Positions 26,450 through 38,131 are shown, counted from the first letter of the stretch. The stretch: 49,702 bases of DNA from Lachnospiraceae bacterium (GCA_024692715.1 JAILMH010000045.1:1-49702), one strand, 5' to 3'. Notes: generated from the sequence alone by a model not told the origin. Numbers and translations: made by a program.

Positions 26450-28228
26450 GTGAACGATAAACCGATCAACAAGAATCTTATTTCCGTTATTGTACTTGCT
26501 GTTGTTTTTGTAATAATCGCTCTGGTTGGTGCATCAAGTACAAGTACGGCTCAGGCTGCTTCCTCTGTAAACAGTGTGTCTTATACAGAATTTCAGTCAA
26601 TGGTCGATAAAGGCGAAGTCGCAAATATCATCTATACCGAAGGTGAAAACACAATGACTTTCACCACCGGCAAGGATTCTAATGTTTACTATAGTACTAC
26701 TTATCCGGATTATGATGATTTTAAGAAGGATATGCTTGAAAAGGGGATCAACGTAAAAGTTAATTCCAGCATCAATCACATGGCCTTCGCAAATATACTC
26801 GTTGTAGTTTTCATTCTAGGCGGAATGGCGATCATCGCACGTCTTTTCATGAAAAACAACGGCGGAGTTGCTGCTTCTTCATCTTCTAACGCAGCAGTTG
26901 CCAACAAGGAAAATACTAATCACGAAAGCACAAGTAATGTTAAATTCAACGACATCATCGGTCAGGATGAGGTCATTGAGGATATCCGTTTTATCACTGA
27001 GCTTATCAAAAATCCTGAAAAGGGACGTCGTATGGGTGCAAAGGCGCCGAAGGGAATACTGCTTCAGGGCCCTCCCGGAACAGGTAAGACCCTGATCGCA
27101 AAGGCAATAGCAGGCGAAGCTTCTGTTCCTTTCCTTTATGCAAGTGCAAGCTCATTTGCTGAAATGTATGTAGGTGTAGGTGCAAAACGAATCAGACAGC
27201 TTTTCGCAGAGGCCAAGAAAAAAGCCCCATGCGTAGTCTTTATAGATGAAATTGACGCTATCGGCGGAAACAGAAATGCCCAGGGACGTAACTCAGAAGA
27301 TGACAAGACTATCAATGAGTTTCTTACCTGCATGGATGGTTTCGACGGACGCGAAGGTGTCTTCGTGATCGCAGCAACAAACAATGCCGAAAAGCTCGAC
27401 CGGGCTTTCATCCGTCCCGGACGTTTTGACCGTCAGGTGACTGTAGCTCCGCCTCGCGACTGGACAGTACGTGAAAAGATGTTCCGCATGTACCTTAAGG
27501 ATGCTCCTTTAGGCGAGGATGTTTCTTATGAAAACATCAGTAAGGAGACAGCAGGCTTTACAGGTGCAGATATAGCGGCAGCCTGCAACGAAGCAAAAAT
27601 CATCGCGATCATGTCCAACAAGGACTTTATTGATATGGACTGCCTTGAAGAGGCAATTGATAAAAAAGTTTTCAAGGGAAACCGCTCAAAGGAAAAGTCA
27701 AAGAGGACACACGACAGAGAAGTGGTTGCATATCATGAGGCCGGTCACGCAGTAATGACTTACCTCACCGGCAATCCTATCGCCCGTGCAAGCATTGTCG
27801 GAACAACTTCCGGCGTTGGCGGTGCTGTTTTCCAGGAAGAGCGAAATACAGTATTTGAAACCGAGCTTTCTCTTAAGCAGCAGGTAATGATCGCATACGC
27901 AGGCCGCGCCAGCGAGGAGATAAAGTTTACCGAAGTTACTACCGGCGCCAGCAATGACATCACCCAGGCAACAAATATAATTTCTCAATATATTGAACGC
28001 TATGGATTTGATAAGGAATTTGGTCTTGTCGACCTTTCGCTCCTTCAGAATAATCGTATGATAGACGGTGCTTCAACAGTTAAAAAGATTTCTGAAATGT
28101 CTACAGAGCTTTATAACGATACTGTAAAACTCCTTCGAGAGGAATACAGCAAGGTAGAAGCTCTCGCAGAAGCACTGCTCGAGCGAGAGACTATGAGCGG
28201 CGAAGAGATAGAAGCTCTTATCGCCTGA
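26450..28228 (+). CDS. ftsH: FtsH-type membrane AAA+ metalloprotease (divergent)
   Basis: The 592-residue protein has membrane helices at about 8-28 and 111-134 with a small outer domain between. The AAA+ module has Walker A GPPGTGKT (about 206-213), pore loop MYVGVG, Walker B CVVFIDEIDAIGG and second-region arginines in RPGRFDRQ. The zinc site HEAGH is at 429-433, with the distal Asp in TGASNDIT. It degrades or extracts membrane and cytosolic proteins using ATP. It is less canonical than usual: NEFLTCMDGF replaces the common NQLLVEMDGF, and DRAFIRPGRF replaces DPALLRPGRF. It may therefore be an extra copy, not the main FtsH. The start is GTG, with a perfect AGGAGG five bases before it. Confidence 0.93.
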   Translation: MNDKPINKNLISVIVLAVVFVIIALVGASSTSTAQAASSVNSVSYTEFQSMVDKGEVANIIYTEGENTMTFTTGKDSNVYYSTTYPDYDDFKKDMLEKGINVKVNSSINHMAFANILVVVFILGGMAIIARLFMKNNGGVAASSSSNAAVANKENTNHESTSNVKFNDIIGQDEVIEDIRFITELIKNPEKGRRMGAKAPKGILLQGPPGTGKTLIAKAIAGEASVPFLYASASSFAEMYVGVGAKRIRQLFAEAKKKAPCVVFIDEIDAIGGNRNAQGRNSEDDKTINEFLTCMDGFDGREGVFVIAATNNAEKLDRAFIRPGRFDRQVTVAPPRDWTVREKMFRMYLKDAPLGEDVSYENISKETAGFTGADIAAACNEAKIIAIMSNKDFIDMDCLEEAIDKKVFKGNRSKEKSKRTHDREVVAYHEAGHAVMTYLTGNPIARASIVGTTSGVGGAVFQEERNTVFETELSLKQQVMIAYAGRASEEIKFTEVTTGASNDITQATNIISQYIERYGFDKEFGLVDLSLLQNNRMIDGASTVKKISEMSTELYNDTVKLLREEYSKVEALAEALLERETMSGEEIEALIA

Positions 28229-28266
28229 TAATATTTGAAAGATTTTACTCCATATATAAATCTTAG

Positions 28267-28310
28267 AAAGCCCCGACGGCCTTACCAACCGTCAGGGCTT
28301 TCTGCTTTTT
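28267..28310 (+). terminator. Terminator of ftsH, possibly bidirectional
   Basis: AAAGCCC and GACGG (28267-28279) pair with CCGTC and GGGCTTT (28289-28301), with one internal mismatch and a nine-base loop. CTGCTTTTT follows. It lies between the converging ftsH and 6-phospho-beta-glucosidase genes; the leftward side lacks a clean U-run. Confidence 0.85.
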
Positions 28311-28330
28311 ATGATCATCGGATCAGAAAC

Positions 28331-30758
<2,428 letters not shown>

Positions 30759-30762
<4 letters not shown>

Positions 30763-31604
30763 TCCTTTACACCACCAAGGGTAACTCCTTCAATAATAAA
30801 TCTTGAAAGCAGCAGATATACTATAACTATTGGCACTATTGCAATTGCTATCAGCATATATACCTTACCCATATCAAAATTCATATAATCTGCACCGCGA
30901 AGCGTTGCTATCAGGATCGGTAATGTCATTCTCTTTTTAGTCTGTAAAATAAGAGCCGGAACAAAGTAGTTATTCCATGAACCCACAAAGGTAAAGATTG
31001 CCTGAACGGCAATCGCCGGCTTCATTATGGGAAACACGATACGGTTAAATATCCTGAATTCTCCGCAGCCATCTATTCTGGCAGCTTCGACAAGGGATAT
31101 GGGGAGTGCTGATCTTAAATAACTATGCATGAAATAAAATACCGCCGGGGAAGCGATAGAGGGGATCACGAGGGGCCAGATCGTATCATACAATCCCATT
31201 CCGGTTATTAAGCGTAAAAATCCCATTGCCGTTACCTGTGTAGGCATTACAAGAATTGCCATTATAAATGTAAACGCTGCCTTCTTAAGCTTAAAGTCAT
31301 AGGCATATATTCCATAAGCGGTCATTGAGGAAAAATAGGTACATATAACAGCACAAAGTGTTGAGACCACAAGGCTGTTTACAATACCATTAATGACCGG
31401 CAGCGTACCATCACTAAGTACAGAATTCAGATTATCAAATAATGCATTGCCCGGCAAAACAGAAAAACCTTTCTGAAGATCTACATGTGAGCGGGTAGCA
31501 TTTACGATCAATATATAGAAAAAGAACAGGCAGAAAAACGATAAAATAAGCAATACCGCATGAGCCACTATCTGTCTTACCGGACTTTTTTTTGCTTCTC
31601 TCAT
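30759..31604 (-). CDS. Sugar ABC transporter permease, MalG type
   Basis: The 281-residue protein has six predicted membrane helices. The family's EAA loop reads EAARIDGCGEFRIFNRIVFP, the contact for the ATPase subunit in carbohydrate-uptake transporter family 1. It pairs with the MalF-type permease whose stop overlaps its start. No ATPase gene lies in the module, so a shared MsmK-like ATPase elsewhere in the genome is likely, as is common in Firmicutes. Confidence 0.93.
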
Positions 31605-32602
31605 GATCTTTCTCCTTTCTTCTTCGATTTCTTTTCTCCATAATCAGATTCATTATTCATCATTCTATAAACAATAGCGCAAAGTATTCCTGATACTATA
31701 AACAGATAAACAGACAAAGCACCTGCCATACCATAGTTTCTTGCCTTAAGATGCTGATTTAGGAACATGATAAGAGTCATCGTTGTACGATCCGGAGTTC
31801 CCTTACCGCCAGTCAAGATCTGCGGTACATCAAACATCTGCAAACCTCCGATAAGTGATGTTATCAATGAATAAGCAAGAATTGGCTTTATCAAAGGTAA
31901 TGTGATCTTAAAAAATCTCTGCGTATTATTACAGCCATCTATCTCGGCAGCTTCAAAAATATCAGGGCTTATTCCCATGATCGCCGCCATAAGCATAATG
32001 GTCGTATTTCCAAACCACATCAAAAAATTCATAATAGCTACAAGAGATCTCGAGCCGCCAACACTTGCCAGAAACTTAAAAGGCTTCTCAAAAAATCCAA
32101 GCTGCATCATCATCGAATTGATAGGACCAACCTCAGAAAAGAGGGTAAAGAATAACATAGAAAATGCAGATGCCATTATAAGGTTAGGAAGATAAATGAC
32201 TACCTTGAAAAATCCCTTTCCATGAATCTTCAAACGGCAATCCGTAAACCATGCTGCAAGTATCAGCGCGATAATGATCTGCGGTACAAAGCCTATGATC
32301 CACATAATAAATGTATTCCAGGTATATTTACCAAGATCCGAAGCAAACAGTTCAACATAGTTTGAAATACCTGTAAAGTTCGGTCCTACTTCCTTTAATC
32401 CTGTGGTGTAATATTGAAAAAAACTGTAGCGGATCGTATCCACCAATGGTATCAGTGAGAAGATAAAAAAACAGATAAAAAATGGAGCAATGAAGATATA
32501 TCCCCATTTAGAATAGTCAATCTTCTTTCTAGTATTCATTACGCTTACCTCTTTCCGTGTTTCGGTAGGCATTTCTTCAGTTCTTAAAGGCGCATTTTCC
32601 AT
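31601..32602 (-). CDS. Sugar ABC transporter permease, MalF type
   Basis: This 333-residue protein has about six membrane helices and an EAA loop, EAAEIDGCNNTQRFFKITLP. A basic cytosolic N-terminus of about 30 residues precedes the first helix. It forms the channel with the MalG-type permease. ATG at 32602 follows AAGGGAG. A set of hairpins (32623-32717) separates it from the binding-protein gene, which probably lowers its expression relative to that gene. Confidence 0.93.
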   Translation of the reverse strand: MENAPLRTEEMPTETRKEVSVMNTRKKIDYSKWGYIFIAPFFICFFIFSLIPLVDTIRYSFFQYYTTGLKEVGPNFTGISNYVELFASDLGKYTWNTFIMWIIGFVPQIIIALILAAWFTDCRLKIHGKGFFKVVIYLPNLIMASAFSMLFFTLFSEVGPINSMMMQLGFFEKPFKFLASVGGSRSLVAIMNFLMWFGNTTIMLMAAIMGISPDIFEAAEIDGCNNTQRFFKITLPLIKPILAYSLITSLIGGLQMFDVPQILTGGKGTPDRTTMTLIMFLNQHLKARNYGMAGALSVYLFIVSGILCAIVYRMMNNESDYGEKKSKKKGERS

Positions 32603-32622
32603 ACTTTTCTCCCTTAAAGATC

Positions 32623-32717
32623 TAACTCAGCCGGAGCTTGTACCCCGACTGAGTATTATTTGTCATAACCACCACCTAATTAACGCTCAAAGGTGGAAAA
32701 TTTCTTCGGCTGAGTTA
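32623..32717 (-). repeat. Set of overlapping hairpins between SBP and permease genes
   Basis: Three ACTCAGCCG-like arms lie here: 32623-32634, 32645-32654 and 32707-32717. The first two make a ten-base stem, and the first and third can pair perfectly over 11 bases as an alternative. Within the big loop CCACCT (32672-32677) pairs with AGGTGG (32691-32696). Such hairpins between a binding protein and its permeases often protect the upstream mRNA and reduce readthrough. Confidence 0.7.
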
Positions 32718-32725
32718 AATTCATT

Positions 32726-34123
32726 TTATTCAGGCCATACTACTTCTGTGATATCCGGATAACGTTCTTTGATAGTTGTTTCAAAATTCTCCTTGGCTTT
32801 CTCGAAATCAACCTTATCGTTGAAATAATCTCCAAAGCTATTACCAAGTGCTTCAACACATCCCTGATCGTAAGGAGAAAGCTTGTCCATTACGATATTC
32901 TCTGCTGCAGGCGCATAGATCTTATATGGGTTCTGACCGCAAAGAAATTCTGATTTAAAGCTGTCATCCTCTGAAAGTTCTTTCATTCCGCTCTGTGTAT
33001 TAGTGAAATCGCCTGTTCCCTTAGCAATATCGAGCAGAACATCCTTATTTCCGGTAAGAGAAAGCATGATGTCCTTTATATGCTCCTTATTGTCAGTTCC
33101 GCTGCAGCCGACGATAAATGAACCGCCCCAGTTATAAGCCTGTGGAGATTCGCAGATTCCCCAATTAGGCTCTGCGCTTTCACCATAGTTAGGTGTAAGT
33201 GTAAAATCAACAAACCATGCCGGGCCAAAAAATCCGAATACCTTGGAATCAGCGCCCTGGTCTTTATTCCATGTATCTGCCCACTGGCCATCAGTTGTAT
33301 GGATATAACCTTTATCAAGGTTTTCCTTTGTATCCTTGATCCACTTTACAACGTTTTCATCAACTTTTACTGTTGTAGAGCCCTTTTCTACCCATGGTGC
33401 TTTTGTATTATTTGTATAAACTCTCTGAGTATCGATCGTGGAACTATTCATATAATATCCGGCTTCTTTAAGCTTTTCTGCTGCCTCATTATATTTATCC
33501 CAATCAGCTATAAGTGCATGTACTTCATCCGGATCATCTGTTCCAAAAACTTCTCTTGCAATATCACGGCGATAGATAAATACGCCCGGGCATCCCTGCC
33601 AGCTTGTAGCTCTCTGTACACCGTCAGCATCGCAAGCTGCATCCTTTGTGTACTTATACTGATCATAAAGGTCACTTTCCGGGTCAATACCAAGCTCTTT
33701 CAGAGGTATTGCCACGTCGATATCCTTATCGATATACTTGACCAGATAGTCAGTCTCAGCAAGGAAAATATCGATCTTATCGTCCTGATCTGCTGAAGCC
33801 TGCTGCTTCAATGCCTCATCCAATTTATCCTGATAAACACCATCCTGATTAGGATTGATTGTCCAATGAATCTCTGTACCATCTTTTAATGTAGTTACAG
33901 TACCATCGCTTGAAGTTTCCTTAACTTCCGGATAGTAGTCTGTCACACGATTTCTGAATTCTTCATTCCATGTCCAAATATTTATAACTTTACCTTCTTC
34001 ATCTGAAGAAAAATAAGAACCACCGGCACCTGTAGAAGCCATAGATGCACTTCCGCATCCTGTCAAAACACCTGCTCCCATAAGCACTGACATCAGCAAT
34101 GCAATCACCTGTTTATTTTTCAT
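32726..34123 (-). CDS. Sugar ABC transporter substrate-binding lipoprotein
   Basis: The 465-residue protein has a lipoprotein signal with lipobox LTGC (Cys23). The mature part resembles extracellular solute-binding family 1 proteins, with VINIWTWNEEF at the start of the first lobe. It is longer than most, as in cellobiose- or oligosaccharide-binding members. It would be held on the outer membrane face and feed the two permeases downstream. ATG at 34123 follows GGGAGG, preferred over an in-frame start seven codons earlier. The ligand is presumably a beta-glucoside, judging by the enzymes at the end of the operon. Confidence 0.92.
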   Translation of the reverse strand: MKNKQVIALLMSVLMGAGVLTGCGSASMASTGAGGSYFSSDEEGKVINIWTWNEEFRNRVTDYYPEVKETSSDGTVTTLKDGTEIHWTINPNQDGVYQDKLDEALKQQASADQDDKIDIFLAETDYLVKYIDKDIDVAIPLKELGIDPESDLYDQYKYTKDAACDADGVQRATSWQGCPGVFIYRRDIAREVFGTDDPDEVHALIADWDKYNEAAEKLKEAGYYMNSSTIDTQRVYTNNTKAPWVEKGSTTVKVDENVVKWIKDTKENLDKGYIHTTDGQWADTWNKDQGADSKVFGFFGPAWFVDFTLTPNYGESAEPNWGICESPQAYNWGGSFIVGCSGTDNKEHIKDIMLSLTGNKDVLLDIAKGTGDFTNTQSGMKELSEDDSFKSEFLCGQNPYKIYAPAAENIVMDKLSPYDQGCVEALGNSFGDYFNDKVDFEKAKENFETTIKERYPDITEVVWPE

Positions 34124-34203
34124 CTTTAATCCTCCCATAATCAAAGCTTACTCAGAAGCACCTTTCTCATTGCATTGATATAATACTCCCATATACGCTT
34201 TCC

Positions 34204-34263
34204 TTTCTAACAGATTGATTGCATTTTTGTCAGATTCATGATATGTTTTTCAAAGTTTGAAAA
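34204..34263 (-). promoter_or_regulatory. Promoter and 17-base palindrome of the beta-glucoside operon
   Basis: Read leftward there is CTGACA (34233-34228), an 18-base spacer, and a TG-extended TAGAAA (34209-34204). Just upstream, 34247-34263 is a perfect palindrome, TTTTCAAA-G-TTTGAAAA, centred about 58 bases before the likely start. That is an activator position, and the divergent AraC gene is the natural candidate, although AraC sites are more often direct repeats. Partial copies of the TTTTTGAA arm lie beside it. The rest of 34124-34411 shows nothing further. Confidence 0.58.
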
Positions 34264-34411
34264 CATTCAAAAACATTTAATTATATAGGACTGTTTAAGG
34301 TTTTTTATCCAAAAATCAATACTACTGCCACCGGTCATTGGCTGACTTTTAACAGAATTATGTCTTTGTAGTGTAATTACATTCAAAGCAACAAAATATG
34401 GAGATATCACC

Positions 34412-35206
34412 ATGCTGAATTCATATAGCAGAATACCTTTCAGTGCTGCATCGCTTACCCAAAACTGGCAGCTTAAAGAAACAGATATAAATGATGAACA
34501 GATCATTCACAGAGAACCAAATGAAGAAATACTTTTTTGTCAGAATGTTGCAAACGGTGAGTTGGAGCTTATAGAGCAAAACTGCAAGGAAGGGCATTTC
34601 TATCAGATGGAGGAAGGCGTCGGAATCCTTTCTAAAGACCCTGTTTTGAATCTAAAATATCATTTCGTGATAACTATAGCCCTGGTCACTCGTTTCTGCT
34701 GCGAGGCAGGTATGGAAAAAGAGCTCGGTTACAGGCTTTCAGACTTCTACATATTGAAGCTCGACGATCTCACCACTTTAGAAGAGGTTATACAGCTGCA
34801 CGATTGTGCGGTCATGGATTTCACTAAAAAGATGCACCTTCTGCGTCAGGATTTCACTGTAACCAAGCCGATCAGCGAAGCCTTGGACTACATATACTTC
34901 AATATTAAAAACAGGCTCTCGATCAACGAAGTAGCTTCTGCCTTAAAGCTTTCAGAAAGCTATCTTTCGCGTCTTTTCAAGAAAGAAGTAGGGATTTCCT
35001 TTTCCGACTACGTGCGCGAGGAAAAGATCAAACGAGCCATTAATCTTCTGCGCTACAGCGACTTTTCACTTGTCGAGATTGCAGAATATTTAGGTTTTTC
35101 TTCGCAGAGCCATTTCACACAGATTTTTAAGATAACTGTAGGCATGACGCCCAAAGCCTACCGTAATCAGTTTTATTCAAAGGCCTGGAAAAATCCAGCT
35201 CTATGA
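34412..35206 (+). CDS. AraC-family transcriptional regulator
   Basis: The 264-residue protein has an N-terminal part of about 155 residues with no clear cupin motif and a C-terminal pair of helix-turn-helix units (about 160-258). These contain LSINEVASALKLSESYLSRL and the second-helix signature EIAEYLGFSSQSHFTQIFK, then GMTPKAYR. It is divergent from the beta-glucoside ABC operon and probably activates it. GGAG lies about nine bases before the ATG. It ends before a strong terminator shared with the hydrolase gene that comes the other way. Confidence 0.92.
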   Translation: MLNSYSRIPFSAASLTQNWQLKETDINDEQIIHREPNEEILFCQNVANGELELIEQNCKEGHFYQMEEGVGILSKDPVLNLKYHFVITIALVTRFCCEAGMEKELGYRLSDFYILKLDDLTTLEEVIQLHDCAVMDFTKKMHLLRQDFTVTKPISEALDYIYFNIKNRLSINEVASALKLSESYLSRLFKKEVGISFSDYVREEKIKRAINLLRYSDFSLVEIAEYLGFSSQSHFTQIFKITVGMTPKAYRNQFYSKAWKNPAL

Positions 35207-35216
35207 TTCTGGACGT

Positions 35217-35260
35217 AAAAAGAGGTTGTGAAAAATAATACGATTTCACAACCTCTTTTT
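35217..35260. terminator. Bidirectional terminator
   Basis: A 17-base perfect inverted repeat (35217-35233 with 35244-35260) has A-runs on the left and T-runs on the right and a ten-base loop, so it reads as a terminator both ways. It separates the converging AraC and GH140-like genes. Confidence 0.93.
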
Positions 35261-35268
35261 CTCTATCT

Positions 35269-36543
35269 TTACTTAATCACATACAGCATATCTTTTGTGA
35301 ACACAGGCATTTCTATTGTTGTCTCATTTCCAGAAACTTCAAAGCTTAAATGCGCCGTACGTCTTTCGGCAAGGTCATATGCCTTCACCCTTGAAGTGTC
35401 CGGAAGTGCAGTCCTGAGCTTGAGTTTTGTGGTATTGGGAACATATATCAATATGTCACCCTTCTGTGTTTTACCTGCCCTGATCCTGTCCGTATCCTTA
35501 TCGATCAGCTCCTGTGCCGGTGTTATCTCTCCTGCGTCAAGCTTTTCAAGTTCCTCCTTGAGCATTCCAAAGTCCCATGCTCCCGGGAAGTTAAGTGCTT
35601 CATATATCGGAAGCGCACTGTCAAAACCTTCTCCAAGGACCGGATTTTTGGGCATATCCGGCTTCATCCAGTTCCATATTCCATGAGCACCATAGGTTAT
35701 TCCTGCAGAAGCTCCGGCAAGAATGCTTGTCCATGCTGCATTTCTGCAGTCTCTTTCGTCGAATCTTCCGTAAATATTTCTGCTGAATCCCATCTGTTCA
35801 TAGCAGGGTTCACCGTTTATAACAGGCTTCTTCGGATACTTCGTCCTAAAGGTTTCTGCCAGTTTCCAGGCCATATCCTGTCCGTTAACATTATGACCTG
35901 ACTGATAAAGATAAAAGTCGATCCGATCAACAAATCTATCAGGTATAACGTCATAGCCCCTCTTAATGTGCATCCCTTTAAGCTTGTCGGGAGCCATCTC
36001 TTCTACTACTTTTAAGGCCTCGTCATAATATTCAATGGTCTCTTCCGTATCGAAATCTGTGTCACCACTGATTATAAAGATTGGCTCAACACCTTCAAGT
36101 GCCTTGCAGAGCCTTTCAACATAAGGCCTTATAAATTCCTTCGGCATGATCCCTGCCGGGTAGATCTTACTTGCCCATGTGCCCGGTACAAAATTTGACC
36201 AAAGCACTACTACTGCCGGATGAAATCCGTTTTCTGCTGCGATCCTGCAGTATTTAGCGGCATGTTCAAAGTATTCCTCATTTATCTTTGAAAAATCAAA
36301 ATTCACTCCATCCTTTGTTTCAAAAGGATATATTCCGATATCTGATCTGCAGCGGTCCCACTGAGGGAGCGCGTCTATCTGAAGTACATTGAAGCCCTGC
36401 TGACGGCGCTTTTTCAGGTAAAAGCTCCATTCATCCTCACGGACATTTGTGAATGCGCTCCAGATAGTGTCGGCCAGCCAGAAGAACGTTTTCCCATCCT
36501 CCAGAAAGCCTGATTTATTACTGTTTATAGAAAGCTTACGCAA
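35269..36543 (-). CDS. DUF4038/GH140-like (apiosidase-type) glycoside hydrolase, cytoplasmic
   Basis: This 424-residue TIM-barrel protein of the DUF4038 family contains GH140 apiosidase. The N-terminal DGKTFFWLADTIWSAF and RRQQGFNVLQ are family landmarks. ISGDTDF (Asp161/Asp163) and VINGEPCYE (Glu245) fit the expected acid and nucleophile. There is no signal peptide, so it acts in the cytosol, unlike exported pectin-degrading members. That agrees with its partner, the PTS gene it overlaps by eight bases: an imported glycoside would be split inside. The start is TTG at 36543 with AGAGG nine bases before it; no in-frame ATG fits the family's beginning. The true substrate may be other than apiose. 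Confidence 0.85.
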   Translation of the reverse strand: MRKLSINSNKSGFLEDGKTFFWLADTIWSAFTNVREDEWSFYLKKRRQQGFNVLQIDALPQWDRCRSDIGIYPFETKDGVNFDFSKINEEYFEHAAKYCRIAAENGFHPAVVVLWSNFVPGTWASKIYPAGIMPKEFIRPYVERLCKALEGVEPIFIISGDTDFDTEETIEYYDEALKVVEEMAPDKLKGMHIKRGYDVIPDRFVDRIDFYLYQSGHNVNGQDMAWKLAETFRTKYPKKPVINGEPCYEQMGFSRNIYGRFDERDCRNAAWTSILAGASAGITYGAHGIWNWMKPDMPKNPVLGEGFDSALPIYEALNFPGAWDFGMLKEELEKLDAGEITPAQELIDKDTDRIRAGKTQKGDILIYVPNTTKLKLRTALPDTSRVKAYDLAERRTAHLSFEVSGNETTIEMPVFTKDMLYVIK

Positions 36544-37948
36544 CTGAATTTACCTCTTTTTTCGAATCTTCACTATTTCCTGCAATCATCTTATCACTAA
36601 ATCCGAAAAGATAAGTGCATATTGCTGCACCAAAGTATGCTATCACACATGCTGCAAGGAATCCTACGAAACCAACACCTATATAACCCGGAAGTGTAAG
36701 AAGTGATGTTCCAAGGAGTGCCGGAACTGATGTACCTGCTACTGCAACTATGGCACCTGCGATTCCTGAGAATACTGCACCAATAAAGAACGGTCTCTTA
36801 TACGGAAGTGTGACGCCATAGATAGCAGGCTCTGTAATTCCTGCAAGTACTGCTGAAAGTGCTGCCGGTCCTGCGACCTCTTTAAGCTTTTTATCCTTTG
36901 TCTTAAGGAATACACCGAGGCATGCACCTGCCTGAGCCATATTGTTAGGTCCTGTGATAACGAAAAGTGTATCTCTGCCATAGGTTGCAATGTTATTCAT
37001 AACGATCGGTACGAATCCCCAGTGGAGACCAAAGATTACTGCTGCCGGCCAGATAAGACCGAGAAGTCCGCCTGCGATCGCCGGATTGATGGCAACAAGT
37101 CCTGTATAGCCTGAAGCAAGGAACTTACCTACACCATCCATTACAGGACCGATCACAAGATAAGTTGCAGGAACTATTATCATAAGCTCAAGCATCGGAA
37201 CAAGGAATTTACGGCATACATCCGGAATCACCTTTTTAAGGAGCTTTTCGAGCTTCGACATCACATATACTGAAATGATTATCGGCATTACAGATGATGT
37301 ATAGGTAACGAGTGTTACCGGGATCTGCATAAATGTAAGTGCCTCGCCTGCCGACTTTAATGCAGTTATATCAGGGTAGACAAGTGCTGCTGCCACTGCC
37401 ATTGCTGCAAACGGGCTGCAGCCGAATTTCTTTCCTGAAGTATATGCAAGGAAGAACGGGATAAATGTGAAAACTCCGTCTGCTGCAGCGTAGAGGATCT
37501 TGTAGGTTCCCATATCTGCTGTGAGCACCTTACAGGTCGTAAGGAGGATCAAAAGAGCTTTGAGCATACCTGCTCCGCTCATTACTCCAAGTACAGGAGC
37601 AAAGATTCCTGAAACTGTTTCCATCAGCAGATTTACAGGGTTCTTCTTTTCCTCTGAAGCCGCAGCTGCCTCAACATTGACATCTCCGTCCGGCTTTAAG
37701 CCTGTATTTTCAATGACCGCATCATAAACTCTGTCAACGTGATTACCGATGACCACCTGTATCTGACCTCCGGCATTTATAACGGTAATGACACCTGAAA
37801 GCTGCTTTAATACATCGATCTTTACCTTCTCTGTATCATTGACCTTAAATCTAAGTCTCGTAGCACAATGAAAAAATGATTTTACGTTTGTTTCTCCGCC
37901 AACATTTTTTACTATATCCTTAGCAAGCTGACTGTAATCTTTAGCCAT
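36536..37948 (-). CDS. PTS EIIBC permease, beta-glucoside/sucrose superfamily
   Basis: In the 470-residue protein, residues 1-90 are the EIIB domain with phospho-cysteine Cys28 in FFHCATRLRF. Residues 105-460 are the EIIC membrane domain, about ten helices, with the GITEPAIYGV signature and LHWGFVPI. No EIIA domain is attached, so phosphate must come from a separate or shared EIIA. It imports and phosphorylates a sugar or glycoside, which the overlapping GH140-like hydrolase then presumably cleaves. ATG at 37948 follows GGAGGGACAT; a start 16 codons earlier lacks a ribosome site. Confidence 0.93.
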   Translation of the reverse strand: MAKDYSQLAKDIVKNVGGETNVKSFFHCATRLRFKVNDTEKVKIDVLKQLSGVITVINAGGQIQVVIGNHVDRVYDAVIENTGLKPDGDVNVEAAAASEEKKNPVNLLMETVSGIFAPVLGVMSGAGMLKALLILLTTCKVLTADMGTYKILYAAADGVFTFIPFFLAYTSGKKFGCSPFAAMAVAAALVYPDITALKSAGEALTFMQIPVTLVTYTSSVMPIIISVYVMSKLEKLLKKVIPDVCRKFLVPMLELMIIVPATYLVIGPVMDGVGKFLASGYTGLVAINPAIAGGLLGLIWPAAVIFGLHWGFVPIVMNNIATYGRDTLFVITGPNNMAQAGACLGVFLKTKDKKLKEVAGPAALSAVLAGITEPAIYGVTLPYKRPFFIGAVFSGIAGAIVAVAGTSVPALLGTSLLTLPGYIGVGFVGFLAACVIAYFGAAICTYLFGFSDKMIAGNSEDSKKEVNSVA

Positions 37949-38090
37949 ATGTCCCTCCAAAAGTAACAACTTTATTTGATATTTTGAGTTTAACATCGCA
38001 GATTCAGGCTCTCAATCCCCTCAGGATTTTTCTACAAATCCGGCTTATTCAGCGGTTTTACAGCCAACCTGTATTATAAATCATACAAAA
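37949..38090 (-). promoter_or_regulatory. Upstream region of the PTS gene
   Basis: A perfect TATAAT (38078-38073) is the best -10; its -35 would fall in the LacI terminator and is poor. The leader of about 120 bases holds a small hairpin, GGATTT-N6-AAATCC, but no BglG/LicT-type antiterminator site that I can recognise. The nearby LacI protein is the likely regulator. Confidence 0.4.
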
Positions 38091-38131
38091 AAATGACTAC
38101 CATTTAAATTTTCTTTAAATGATAGTCATTT
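38091..38131 (-). terminator. Terminator of the lacI-type gene
   Basis: An 18-base stem (38131-38114 with 38108-38091), one G-U pair, and a five-base loop is followed leftward by a U-run. It begins five bases after the regulator's stop codon. Confidence 0.92.

Noticed and set aside
37949-38090. BglG/LicT-type antiterminator ahead of the PTS gene
   Set aside because: I found no antiterminator-like stem followed by an overlapping terminator, and no BglG-type gene is present.
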